From assembly GCF_024609765.1 (NCBI RefSeq), contig NZ_JANFDG010000001.1, positions 239,818 through 303,817 on the forward strand: a stretch of DNA of 64,000 bases, given 5' to 3'. Positions 1-7,577 of the stretch are shown here, piece after piece. The notes below the pieces were generated by a model. That model worked only from the letters and a program-made list of their open reading frames with translations, did not search any database and was not told where the DNA came from. This DNA is from Shinella pollutisoli. GTDB taxonomy: Bacteria; Pseudomonadota; Alphaproteobacteria; Rhizobiales; Rhizobiaceae. The translations under genes and the position numbers were made by a program. Position 1 is the first letter of the stretch; each line of letters starts with the position of its first letter.

Positions 1-211
1 AGATCTCGCGGGCGACGTCGGGGGCCGCACCCGAAACCTTGCCGTCGGCGGCGACGGCCGTGAACGGCGGCTCGTTGGCGATGGCGACGCGGGCGAAGCC
101 CTGCGCCTTCAGCTCCTCCAGCCGGCTGTCGTCGGCGGCTGCGGGCATGACGGCAAGCGCCGTCAGGGCGCTGGCGGCGGCGGCCATGGTCATGAAATGC
201 CTGATCTTCAT
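1..211 (-). CDS. ehuB: Ectoine/hydroxyectoine ABC transporter substrate-binding protein, N-terminal part
   Basis: Only the first 70 codons are in the window; the gene runs off the left edge. The protein starts with a basic stretch and a hydrophobic signal peptide (about residues 1-26, ending in an Ala-rich cleavage site), followed by a typical start of a family 3 (amino-acid type) periplasmic binding protein with an ANEPPFTAVAADG segment. An AGAGGAG ribosome site precedes the ATG. It follows ehuA by about 60 bases on the same strand. In rhizobia EhuB captures ectoine and hydroxyectoine for EhuACD. The name rests on the neighbouring ehuA-like, enuR-like, asnC, ssd and atf genes; ehuCD and the eut hydrolysis genes would lie outside the window. 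Confidence 0.75.
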   Translation of the reverse strand, partial: MKIRHFMTMAAAASALTALAVMPAAADDSRLEELKAQGFARVAIANEPPFTAVAADGKVSGAAPDVAREI

Positions 212-272
212 CGTGTAGTCTCCTCTGGCTGTTCCTGGTTGTTGCTTGGAGCATTTCCCGAGGGCGGAACCC

Positions 273-1058
273 TCAGAGGCGGTGCCCGGCCGCGAGTATC
301 TTGCGCAGGAAGGTCTGCGTGCGCTCCTGCCTGGGATGGCGGAAAATGTCGTCCGGCTTGCCTTCCTCGACGATCTTGCCGCGGTCGAAGAAGAGCACGC
401 GGTCGGCGAAGTCGTGGGCGAAGCCCATCTCGTGGGTGACGAGAAGCATGGTCATGTCGGTCTCGGCGGCGAGCTTGCGCATGACGTTCAGCACCTCCTC
501 GACCAATTCCGGGTCGAGCGCGGAGGTGACCTCGTCGAAGAGCATGATCTTCGGCGAGAGCGCGAGAGCACGGGCGATGGCGACGCGCTGCTTCTGTCCG
601 CCGGACAATTGCGCGGGCATGCTTTTGGCCTTGTCGGCCATGCCCACCATGTCGAGAAGCTCCATCGCCCGCTTCTCGGCCTCCGCCTTCGCCACGCCCT
701 TCGTCAGCATCGGCGCGAGCGTGACGTTGTCGAGCACGCATTTGTGCGGGAAGAGGTTGAAGTGCTGGAAGACCATGCCGATCTTCTCGCGCATCCTGTG
801 CAGGTAGCGCTCGTCCGCCGGCACCAGGCCGCCATTCCTCGGCATGTGGTAGAGCTGCTCGCCGTCGACCTCGATATGGCCGCCGCTGATCGTCTCCAGC
901 GTCATCAGGATGCGCAGGATCGTCGTCTTGCCGGAGCCGGACGGGCCGATGAGGGCGAGCTTCTCGCCCGGCAGCACCTCCATCGACAACCCGTCGAGCA
1001 CGGTCAAGGGACCGTAGCGCTTCGTGATGCTGTCGATGCGGATGATCGGTGCGGCCAT
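273..1058 (-). CDS. ehuA: Ectoine/hydroxyectoine ABC transporter ATP-binding protein
   Basis: A 261-residue polar-amino-acid-type ATPase that would power import by the EhuBCD complex at the inner membrane. Visible motifs are Walker [10 protein letters not shown] (38-46), Q-loop [10 protein letters not shown] (about 96-105), signature LSGGQKQR (151-158) and Walker B IMLFDE (171-176). The Walker B region reads [10 protein letters not shown] rather than [10 protein letters not shown], a small variation also seen in ectoine ATPases. The ATG has a GGGAGAG ribosome site. Upstream lie two copies of a 12-mer thought to be an EnuR operator (1113-1147). The gene is first in a leftward operon with ehuB. 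Assignment as an amino-acid-type importer ATPase is secure; the ectoine substrate is inferred from the cluster. Confidence 0.8.
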   Translation of the reverse strand: MAAPIIRIDSITKRYGPLTVLDGLSMEVLPGEKLALIGPSGSGKTTILRILMTLETISGGHIEVDGEQLYHMPRNGGLVPADERYLHRMREKIGMVFQHFNLFPHKCVLDNVTLAPMLTKGVAKAEAEKRAMELLDMVGMADKAKSMPAQLSGGQKQRVAIARALALSPKIMLFDEVTSALDPELVEEVLNVMRKLAAETDMTMLLVTHEMGFAHDFADRVLFFDRGKIVEEGKPDDIFRHPRQERTQTFLRKILAAGHRL

Positions 1059-1112
1059 GCATGTCTCTCCCTGCCGAGACGCTGATGGGCCTAACGATGC
1101 GCGCCGTTCTAA

Positions 1113-1147
1113 ATCATGTCAATTGGAATAATAATATCATGACAATT
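1113..1147. promoter_or_regulatory. Paired candidate EnuR operator upstream of ehuA
   Basis: Two copies of the 12-mer ATCATGWCAATT lie at 1113-1124 and 1136-1147, offset by 23 bases on the same strand. The second is followed by a perfect GACAAT-T-ATTGTC inverted repeat (1141-1153). The same 12-mer recurs in the enuR/asnC intergenic region. Direct or mirrored repeats of this kind are typical binding sites of MocR-type regulators; assignment to EnuR is inference. Confidence 0.5.
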
Positions 1148-1180
1148 ATTGTCCCGGCGCCCGTTTGGCGGGCATAGTCC

Positions 1181-2566
1181 TCAAATCGCGAGCAGCAGCG
1201 CCTCGGGGCTGCCGCTGGCGAGCGCGGCGAGGATGCCGAGCCCAGTGCGCAGCTCCCGCTCGGTGGTCGAGCCGAGCGAGATGCGCACCGCCGGGTGCCA
1301 GCTCTGCTCCGACGTGCGGAAGGAGGAGCCGGGCGCGATCGCCACGCCGCGCAGGCGCGCCTGGGAGACGAAGCCCTCCTCCGTGTGGCCTTCCGGCAGC
1401 GGCAGCCAGACGTGCAGGCTCTGCGGATGGGCTCGGTAAGGCAGGCCCGCGAAGGTCTCCTCGGCGATGGCGTGGCGCGCGGCGAGCGCCCGGCGCTGCC
1501 ACTCGACCAGCGCCATCGCCGTTCCGTCCGTCACCCAGCGCGTGGCGATCTCGGCGATCGACGGCGTCGCCATCCAGTTCGAGACGAGGTGCCGGTTGGC
1601 GACGGCCGCGACGTAGCGGTCGGGTGCCGCGAGATAGCCGATGCGCAGGCCCGGCACCGTGATCTTGGTGAAGCTCGTCACGTAGAGCGTGCGCTCCGGC
1701 GCATAGGCCGCGATCGGCGGCGCGCGATCCTCCACGAGCGGGCCGAGGATGTCGTTCTCGATGATGGCGATGTCGTGGCGGCGGGCGACCTCCGCCAATG
1801 CCTGCCGGCGCCCGGCGCTCATCAGCGTCGCGGTCGGGTTGATGACGGAGGGCTGCAGGAAGACGGCGCGGATCACGCCCTTGCGGCAGGCCTCGTCGAG
1901 CGCATCGGGGATCATGCCGTCGCGATCGATCGGCAGACCCTCCAGATGCAGACCGAGATAGGTCGAGAGCGGCACCAGCGTGTGGTGGCTGATCGCCTCC
2001 GTCGCGACGGTGGCGCCGGGCGGGGCGACGCTCATCAGCGCCACGGTCATGCCCGAGGTCGCGCCGTTGGTGAGGTTGATGTTGAGCGGGGAAATCTCCA
2101 GCCCGCAGCGCGCCAGCCATTCGGCCGCCACCGCGCGGTGGCGCGGGAACACCATGTTCGGCCGGAAGGAGAGCGCCGAGCTCGACGGCAGGTTCTCCGC
2201 GAGCCAGCCGAAGGCCGCGCGCATGTGCTCGAGGTGGATCTGCTCGCAGACCGGCTTGAGGATCGAGAGGTCGACCAGCTCGCCGAGGCGCTCCGGCAGG
2301 TAGGGCGGCTCCGGCTCCTTCGGCCGGGTCTGCACGAAGGAGCCGCGGCCGATCTCGCCGGAGATGAGGCCGCGGCGGATCAGCTCGTCATAGGCGCGGC
2401 TCACCGTCTGCACGGAGAGCTTCAGCTCGTCGGCGAGCTTGCGGTGCGGGGACAGGCGTGTACCGTGCGGCAGCAACCCGTCCTGGATGGCGCGGGCGAT
2501 CTGCTCCGCGAGCGAAAGGTAGGCGGGCCGGCGCAATTGGGATATATCGGGTCGCCAATTTGTCAT
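1181..2566 (-). CDS. enuR: MocR/GntR-type PLP-dependent regulator of ectoine use
   Basis: A 461-residue fusion of an N-terminal GntR-type winged helix (about 1-75, with LSVQTVSRAYDELIRRGLISGEIGRGSFV) and a class I aminotransferase-like domain. The expected PLP lysine is in TSFTKITVPGLRIGYL at residue 301, close to Lys302 reported for Ruegeria pomeroyi EnuR (from memory). EnuR represses ectoine uptake and catabolic genes until an ectoine breakdown product reacts with its PLP. I chose the ATG at 2566; a TTG at 2608 would add 14 residues without a better ribosome site. The ATG sits inside a candidate operator copy (2558-2569), which suggests autorepression. The gene precedes ehuA on the same strand and is divergent from asnC. 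Confidence 0.85.
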   Translation of the reverse strand: MTNWRPDISQLRRPAYLSLAEQIARAIQDGLLPHGTRLSPHRKLADELKLSVQTVSRAYDELIRRGLISGEIGRGSFVQTRPKEPEPPYLPERLGELVDLSILKPVCEQIHLEHMRAAFGWLAENLPSSSALSFRPNMVFPRHRAVAAEWLARCGLEISPLNINLTNGATSGMTVALMSVAPPGATVATEAISHHTLVPLSTYLGLHLEGLPIDRDGMIPDALDEACRKGVIRAVFLQPSVINPTATLMSAGRRQALAEVARRHDIAIIENDILGPLVEDRAPPIAAYAPERTLYVTSFTKITVPGLRIGYLAAPDRYVAAVANRHLVSNWMATPSIAEIATRWVTDGTAMALVEWQRRALAARHAIAEETFAGLPYRAHPQSLHVWLPLPEGHTEEGFVSQARLRGVAIAPGSSFRTSEQSWHPAVRISLGSTTERELRTGLGILAALASGSPEALLLAI

Positions 2567-2646
2567 GATTTCAACACTGCGCAAATTCAGGTCAATTGAC
2601 AACGCCAAAATGGCTTTCCATTGTCTTTTTCCGAATTTGACATGAT
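2558..2646. promoter_or_regulatory. Divergent enuR/asnC control region with candidate operators
   Basis: Minus-strand copies of the 12-mer ATCATGWCAAAT occur at 2558-2569 (covering the enuR start codon) and 2635-2646 (22 bases before asnC). Between them is a perfect 10-base palindrome GTCAATTGAC (2591-2600) built from the same half-site. Together with 1113-1147 this marks a regulon-specific site in both promoters of the locus. Confidence 0.5.
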
Positions 2647-2667
2647 CCCCGCCCGGAGGGCGCCCCG

Positions 2668-3150
2668 ATGAAACTCGACGCCATCGACCTGCGCATCCTG
2701 GAGGCGATCCAGGAGAACGGGCGCATCACCAAGCTGGCGCTGGCGGAGAAGGCGGGCCTTTCCCCCACCCCCTGCTGGCTGCGGCTGCGCAAGCTGGAGA
2801 AGGCGGGCATCGTCACCGGCTATCACGCCCGCGTCGCCGTCCGGCGCGTGGCGCCGGTCGCGAGCGTGCTGATGGAGGTGACCCTTTCCAACCATCGGCA
2901 GGCGGATTTCGACCGCTTCGAGCGGGCCGTTACAGCGACGCCGGAGATCGTCGCCTGCTGGTCCGTCGGCGGCGGCGTCGACTACGTGCTGAAGATCATG
3001 GCGCCCGACATCGACGCCTACCAGCGGCTTGTCGACGGCCTGCTCGACCGCGAGCTCGGCATCGACCGCTACTTCACCTACATCGTCACCAAGACGGTGA
3101 AGGAGGAGACGGTGCTGCCGCTTGCGACGTTGTTGCCGCCGGCCGGATAG
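2668..3150 (+). CDS. asnC: Lrp/AsnC-family regulator of the ectoine locus
   Basis: A 160-residue Lrp/AsnC protein: N-terminal helix-turn-helix (about 5-55, LDAIDLRILEAIQENGRIT then LAEKAGLSPTPCWLRLRKLEKAGIV) and a C-terminal RAM ligand-binding domain (about 68-150). It starts 22 bases after a candidate EnuR operator and is followed by ssd and atf on the same strand. In ectoine loci of alphaproteobacteria and in Halomonas (DoeX) the linked AsnC protein responds to ectoine breakdown products such as diaminobutyrate and activates catabolic genes. Here that role is inferred from position. The 281-base gap to ssd holds a RIME-like element and a long inverted repeat, so ssd may have its own promoter. 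Confidence 0.85.
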   Translation: MKLDAIDLRILEAIQENGRITKLALAEKAGLSPTPCWLRLRKLEKAGIVTGYHARVAVRRVAPVASVLMEVTLSNHRQADFDRFERAVTATPEIVACWSVGGGVDYVLKIMAPDIDAYQRLVDGLLDRELGIDRYFTYIVTKTVKEETVLPLATLLPPAG

Positions 3151-3173
3151 CAGGGTTGTCGCCTGTGGTTTTG

Positions 3174-3285
3174 CCCCTCACCCTGACCCTTTCCCCGAGA
3201 AGGGGTGATGTCCCGGGAAAACGACGCGGCACATCTCCTCCTCCCCGCTTGCGGGGAGAAGGTGGCCGGCAGGCCGGATGAGGGG
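3174..3285. repeat. RIME-like rhizobial intergenic mosaic element
   Basis: A 112-base block bounded by the inverted ends CCCCTCA (3174-3180) and TGAGGGG (3279-3285). It contains a perfect 8-base stem CTCCCCGC/GCGGGGAG (3241-3258), a second CCCC/GGGG hairpin (3193-3205) and a GGCCGGCAGGCCGG run. This layout and wording resemble the RIME palindromic elements scattered between genes in Rhizobiaceae. It lies between asnC and ssd. Confidence 0.6.
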
Positions 3286-3314
3286 CTCGTTCCTATGCGA
3301 GAGCCCGAATAGAG

Positions 3315-3382
3315 AGATTGTCTACGCCCGGCCGTGCCTTTGGCCCAAGTCTCCGCCGACGCCCCGCGCAAATAGACAATCT
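3315..3382. promoter_or_regulatory. Widely spaced perfect inverted repeat upstream of ssd
   Basis: AGATTGTCTA (3315-3324) and TAGACAATCT (3373-3382) are perfect 10-base inverted copies 48 bases apart, about 50 bases before the ssd start codon. They could be a looped operator for the adjacent AsnC-type octamer; this is an inference. Confidence 0.4.
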
Positions 3383-3431
3383 GTCGCCCCGCCTCTGCCA
3401 GACTCGGCCGCACACAGCCGGAGGAGGCACC

Positions 3432-4928
3432 ATGACCGCCCTATTCGCCCGCACCGTCTTCCACGACGCCCTTGCCCGCCTGAGCGACCCGCATCTCCTG
3501 CGCGGGCTCGCCTATGTCGGCGGGCGCTGGGTCGCGGGCCGCGACGGCGCGAGCTTCAAGGTCACGGACCCCGCCTCCTTCGCCACCCTCGCCTGGGTCG
3601 CAGCGCTCGACGCCGGGCAGACGGCGGATGCGATCTCGGCCGCATCGGCGGCCTTCCCCTGCTGGCGCGACCGCCTGCCGCAGGAGAGCACGAGAATCCT
3701 GCGCGAATGGCACCGGTTGATCCTCGACGCCAGGGAAGACCTCGCGCTCATCATGACGCTCGAACAGGGCAAGCCGCTTACCGAATCCCGCGGCGAGATC
3801 GACTATGCCGCCTCCTTCGTCGAATGGTATGCGGAGGAAGGCAAGCGGCTCAACGCCGAGAGCGTGACGAGCCACCTGCCCGGTGCCGAGATGATCGTGC
3901 GCCGCGAGGCGCTCGGCGTCGTCGGCATCGTCACGCCGTGGAACTTCCCCTCGGCCATGATCACCCGCAAGGCGGCCGCGGCGCTCGCCGCCGGCTGCAC
4001 TGTCGTCGCCCATCCGTCCAGCGAGACGCCGCTCTCGGCGCTGGCGCTCGCCGAACTCGGCGAGCGGGCCGGCCTCCCCGCCGGCGTCTTCAACGTCGTC
4101 ACGGGCGATGCCGCAACCATCGTCGGCCGCATGAGCGCGGACTCGCGCGTGCGGGCCATGAGCTTCACCGGCTCGACGGAGATCGGCCGGCTGATCGCCG
4201 GCCAGTGCGCGCCGACCATGAAGCGGCTCGTCATGGAGCTCGGCGGCCATGCGCCGCTGATCGTCTTCGCCGACGCCGATATCGACAAGGCCGCCGACAT
4301 CGCGGTCGCCGCCAAGTTCGCCACCTCCGGCCAGGATTGCCTCGCCGCCAACCGCATCTATGTCGAGCGCCCGGCGCTCGCCGCCTTCACGGAAGCCTTC
4401 AAGGCGCGCATCGCCGCGCTCAAGGTCGGCGCGGGGCTGGAGGCCGGCGTCGAGATCGGCCCGCTGATGCACGAGCGCGCCGTCGCCAAGGTCGAGGAGC
4501 AGGTCGCCGACGCATTGAAGCGCGGCGCCACGCTCGCGACCGGCGGCCGGCGCCACAAGGCCGGCCCGCTCTTCTACGAGCCGACGCTGCTGACGGACGT
4601 GCCGGACGACGCGCTGATCATGCGCGAGGAGACCTTCGGCCCGGTCGCCGCCGTCACCGCCTTCGACGGCGAGGCGGAGGTCGTCGCCCGCGCCAACGAC
4701 ACCGAATACGGCCTCGTCGCCTATGTCGTCACCGGGAACGGCGCGCGGCAGATGCGGCTTGCCCGCGCGCTGGAATACGGCATGGTGGCGGTGAACCGCG
4801 TGAAGATCACCGGCGGGCCCGTCCCCTTCGGCGGCTGGAAGCAGTCCGGCCTCGGCCGCGAGGGCTCGCGCCACGGCCTGGAGGCCTTCACGGAACTGAA
4901 ATATCTCTGCATCGACACGGCCGCCTGA
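3432..4928 (+). CDS. ssd: NAD(P)-dependent semialdehyde dehydrogenase (Ssd), ectoine catabolism
   Basis: A 498-residue aldehyde dehydrogenase of the succinate-semialdehyde dehydrogenase type. The catalytic pair is visible: Glu269 in MELGGHAP and Cys303 in SGQDCLAANR; the TPWNFP substrate/cofactor motif is near residue 172. In the ectoine pathway the linked Ssd is thought to oxidise aspartate semialdehyde, made from diaminobutyrate by Atf, to aspartate. The ATG at 3432 is chosen because it follows a strong GGAGGAG site. It ends 32 bases before atf, so the two are co-transcribed. By sequence alone it could equally act on succinate semialdehyde; the assigned substrate comes from the neighbours. 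Confidence 0.85.
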   Translation: MTALFARTVFHDALARLSDPHLLRGLAYVGGRWVAGRDGASFKVTDPASFATLAWVAALDAGQTADAISAASAAFPCWRDRLPQESTRILREWHRLILDAREDLALIMTLEQGKPLTESRGEIDYAASFVEWYAEEGKRLNAESVTSHLPGAEMIVRREALGVVGIVTPWNFPSAMITRKAAAALAAGCTVVAHPSSETPLSALALAELGERAGLPAGVFNVVTGDAATIVGRMSADSRVRAMSFTGSTEIGRLIAGQCAPTMKRLVMELGGHAPLIVFADADIDKAADIAVAAKFATSGQDCLAANRIYVERPALAAFTEAFKARIAALKVGAGLEAGVEIGPLMHERAVAKVEEQVADALKRGATLATGGRRHKAGPLFYEPTLLTDVPDDALIMREETFGPVAAVTAFDGEAEVVARANDTEYGLVAYVVTGNGARQMRLARALEYGMVAVNRVKITGGPVPFGGWKQSGLGREGSRHGLEAFTELKYLCIDTAA

Positions 4929-4960
4929 TCCCGGGCGCCGGAACACTGAAAGGAAAGATC

Positions 4961-6334
4961 ATGCTCGACCGCCGCAACGAACTCGCCGCCTGGGACCGCG
5001 ACCACTTCTTCCATCCGTCCACGCACATGGGCATGCACGCCCGCGGCGAGACGCCGACCCGCGTCATCGGCGGCGGCGAGGGCGTCTACATCACCGACGT
5101 GAACGGCAAGACGAGCCTCGACGCCTTCGCCGGCCTCTACTGCGTCAACGTCGGCTACGGCCGCCAGAAGATCGCCGACGCCATCGCCGAGCAGGCGAAG
5201 AACCTCGCCTATTACCACGCCTATGTCGGCCACGGCACGGAAGCCTCGATCACGCTTGCCAAGATGATCATCGACCGCGCGCCGGAGGGCATGAGCCGTG
5301 TCTATTTCGGCCTCTCCGGCTCGGACGCCAACGAGACCAACATCAAGCTGATCTGGTACTACAACAACATTCTCGGCCGGCCGGAGAAGAAGAAGATCAT
5401 CTCGCGCTGGCGCGGCTATCACGGCTCGGGCGTCATGACAGGGTCGCTGACCGGCCTCGCCCTCTTCCACAATGCCTTCGACCTGCCGCGCGCGCCGATC
5501 CTGCACACGGAAGCGCCCTATTTCTTCCGTCGCCCCGACCGCTCGATGGACGAGGAGCAGTTCTCGCAATATTGCGCCGACAAGCTGGAGGAGACGATCC
5601 TCGCCGAGGGGCCGGAGACGGTCGCCGCCTTCATCGGCGAGCCGATCCTCGGCACCGGCGGCATCGTGCCGCCGCCTGCGGGCTACTGGCAGAAGATCCA
5701 GGCCGTGCTCGACAAGTACGACATCCTGCTCGTCGCCGACGAGGTCGTCACCGGCTTCGGCCGCCTCGGCACGATGTTCGGCTCCGACCACTACGGCATG
5801 AAACCGGCGCTGATCACCATCGCCAAGGGCCTCACCTCCGCCTATGCGCCGCTCTCCGGCACGATCGTCTCCGACAAGGTCTGGGAGGTGCTGGTGAAGG
5901 GCTCCGACGAGCTCGGCGCCATCGGCCACGGCTGGACCTATTCCTCGCACCCGATCTGCGCGGCCGCCGGCGTCGCCAACCTCGAACTGATCGACGAGCT
6001 CGGCCTCGTGGAAAATGCCGGCTCCACCGGCGCCTATTTCCGCGCCGAGCTGGCGAAGGCGGTCGGCGATCACCGGCATGTCGGCGAGGTGCGCGGCGAC
6101 GGCCTGATGGCGGCGATCGAATTCGTCGAGGACCGCGACGACCGCGCCTTCTTCGACCCCTCGAAGAAGATCGGCCCGCAGGTGGCGACCGCCCTCCTCG
6201 AGCGCGGCGTGATCGGCCGCGCCATGCCGCAGGGCGACATCCTCGGCTTCGCCCCGCCGCTCTGCCTGACGAAGGAGGAGGCCGACATCGTCGTCAAGGC
6301 GACCGCCGAGGCGGTAAAGGCGGTCCTCGGCTGA
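4961..6334 (+). CDS. atf: Class III aminotransferase (Atf), likely diaminobutyrate transaminase of ectoine catabolism
   Basis: A 457-residue class III (omega) aminotransferase, PLP-dependent, cytoplasmic. The PLP lysine is Lys289 in ITIAKGLTSAYAPLSG and the cofactor-contacting VADEVVTGFGRLG lies about 30 residues before it. The ATG follows AAGGAAAG. Co-linear with ssd and asnC, it fits Atf, which transaminates 2,4-diaminobutyrate to aspartate semialdehyde. Length and motifs also match pyruvate-linked omega-transaminases of other amines, so exact donor specificity is not shown. After the stop, 6335-6494 contains a GC-rich hairpin (GGGGC/GCCCC) without a T-run. Confidence 0.85.
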   Translation: MLDRRNELAAWDRDHFFHPSTHMGMHARGETPTRVIGGGEGVYITDVNGKTSLDAFAGLYCVNVGYGRQKIADAIAEQAKNLAYYHAYVGHGTEASITLAKMIIDRAPEGMSRVYFGLSGSDANETNIKLIWYYNNILGRPEKKKIISRWRGYHGSGVMTGSLTGLALFHNAFDLPRAPILHTEAPYFFRRPDRSMDEEQFSQYCADKLEETILAEGPETVAAFIGEPILGTGGIVPPPAGYWQKIQAVLDKYDILLVADEVVTGFGRLGTMFGSDHYGMKPALITIAKGLTSAYAPLSGTIVSDKVWEVLVKGSDELGAIGHGWTYSSHPICAAAGVANLELIDELGLVENAGSTGAYFRAELAKAVGDHRHVGEVRGDGLMAAIEFVEDRDDRAFFDPSKKIGPQVATALLERGVIGRAMPQGDILGFAPPLCLTKEEADIVVKATAEAVKAVLG

Positions 6335-6494
6335 GCCCGACCGGAACGGCGGGCGGCGGGGCGACGCCCCTGCCGCCTGCGGCGTTGCGTACCCCCCGCG
6401 CCGGGTTGCAATTCGGATGCGTCCCTATACGATCCGCTCGCCATTCCGGGAATCGCGATGACCTCCGGTCGAGCGGCGAGGCGAGAGGGTCTGC

Positions 6495-7577
6495 ATGTAT
6501 CAACGGCTGAAGGCGCTGCTCACGGGCAATTGGGTCTGGCTCCTCATCGTCGCGGTGGCCGTCGGCGGCTGGTACCTGTCGCGAACGTTCCAGCCGGACG
6601 CGCTGCCACCCGGCATCGCCTCCGGAAACGGCCGCATCGAGGCGGTGTCGATCGACATATCGACGCGCACCGGCGGGCGGATCATCGACATCCTCGTCGA
6701 GGAGGGCGACAACGTCTCCGCCGGCCAGGTCCTCGCCCGGATGGACATCCAGCAGCTCGAGGCGCAGATGCGCGAGGCGCGCGCGCAGCTGCAGCGCGGC
6801 GAGATCGCCAAGACAGTTGCCGAAAGCGGCGTGTCGCAGCGCGAATCCGAACATGCCGCAGCCCTCGCCGTCGCCGCCCAGCGCAAGACGGAGCTGGAGG
6901 CCGCCGAGCGCCGGCTGCGGCGCTCGCAGCAGCTCGCCGACCGCAACGCCGTCGCCCAGCAGACGCTCGACGACGACCGGGCCCGCACGGACGGCGCGCG
7001 CGCCGCGCTGGATGCGGCCCATGCGCAGGTCGCCGCCGCCGAGGCGGGCATCGCCACGGCCCGGGCGCAGATCGTCGACGCGGAAGCCGCCGTCGACGCG
7101 GCGGGCGCCACGATCGAGCGCATCCAGGCCGAGATCGACGACAGCACGCTGCGCGCACCGCGCGCCGGGCGGGTGCAGTACCGGGTCGCGCAGCCGGGCG
7201 AGGTCGTGGCCGGCGGCGGGCGCATCCTCAACCTGGTCGATCTCGACGACGTCTACATGACCTTCTTCCTGCCGACGGTGCAGGCCGGCCGCGTCGCCCT
7301 CGGCGCCGAGGCGCGCATCGTCCTCGACACCGCGCCCGGCGTCGCGATCCCGGCGGAGGTCTCCTTCCTCTCCGACGTGGCGCAGTTCACGCCGCGCACC
7401 GTGGAGACGGCCGAGGAGCGGCAGGACATGATGTTCCGCGTGCGCGTCCGGGTCGCGCCGGAGCTGCTGCGGCGCTACGCCGAATACGTCAAGCCCGGCC
7501 TGCCGGGCGTCGCCTATGTCCGCATCGACCCCGCCACGGAATGGCCGGAAGCATTGCGCAGCGAGCTCCTAAAATGA
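6495..7577 (+). CDS. HlyD-family periplasmic adaptor of an export ABC system (YhiI-like)
   Basis: A 360-residue membrane-fusion protein: a short cytoplasmic N-terminus, one transmembrane segment (about 10-28, [17 protein letters not shown]), a lipoyl half-motif around residues 45-75, a long Ala/Glu/Arg-rich coiled-coil hairpin (about 85-215), a second lipoyl half ([18 protein letters not shown]) and a beta-barrel domain. It would link the inner-membrane ABC pump to the periplasm or an outer-membrane channel. Its stop overlaps the start of the next gene (ATGA). The order adaptor, double-ATPase/permease, permease matches enterobacterial yhiI-rbbA-yhhJ. The exported substrate is unknown. Confidence 0.85.
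   Translation: MYQRLKALLTGNWVWLLIVAVAVGGWYLSRTFQPDALPPGIASGNGRIEAVSIDISTRTGGRIIDILVEEGDNVSAGQVLARMDIQQLEAQMREARAQLQRGEIAKTVAESGVSQRESEHAAALAVAAQRKTELEAAERRLRRSQQLADRNAVAQQTLDDDRARTDGARAALDAAHAQVAAAEAGIATARAQIVDAEAAVDAAGATIERIQAEIDDSTLRAPRAGRVQYRVAQPGEVVAGGGRILNLVDLDDVYMTFFLPTVQAGRVALGAEARIVLDTAPGVAIPAEVSFLSDVAQFTPRTVETAEERQDMMFRVRVRVAPELLRRYAEYVKPGLPGVAYVRIDPATEWPEALRSELLK

Noticed and set aside
3278..4960. Upstream in-frame extension of the aminotransferase gene running through ssd.
   Set aside because: The extension translates out-of-frame ssd DNA; the ATG at 4961 has a ribosome site and begins the conserved aminotransferase start.
6335..6494. GGGGC/GCCCC hairpin considered as a terminator after atf.
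   Set aside because: No T-run follows it; termination cannot be supported.
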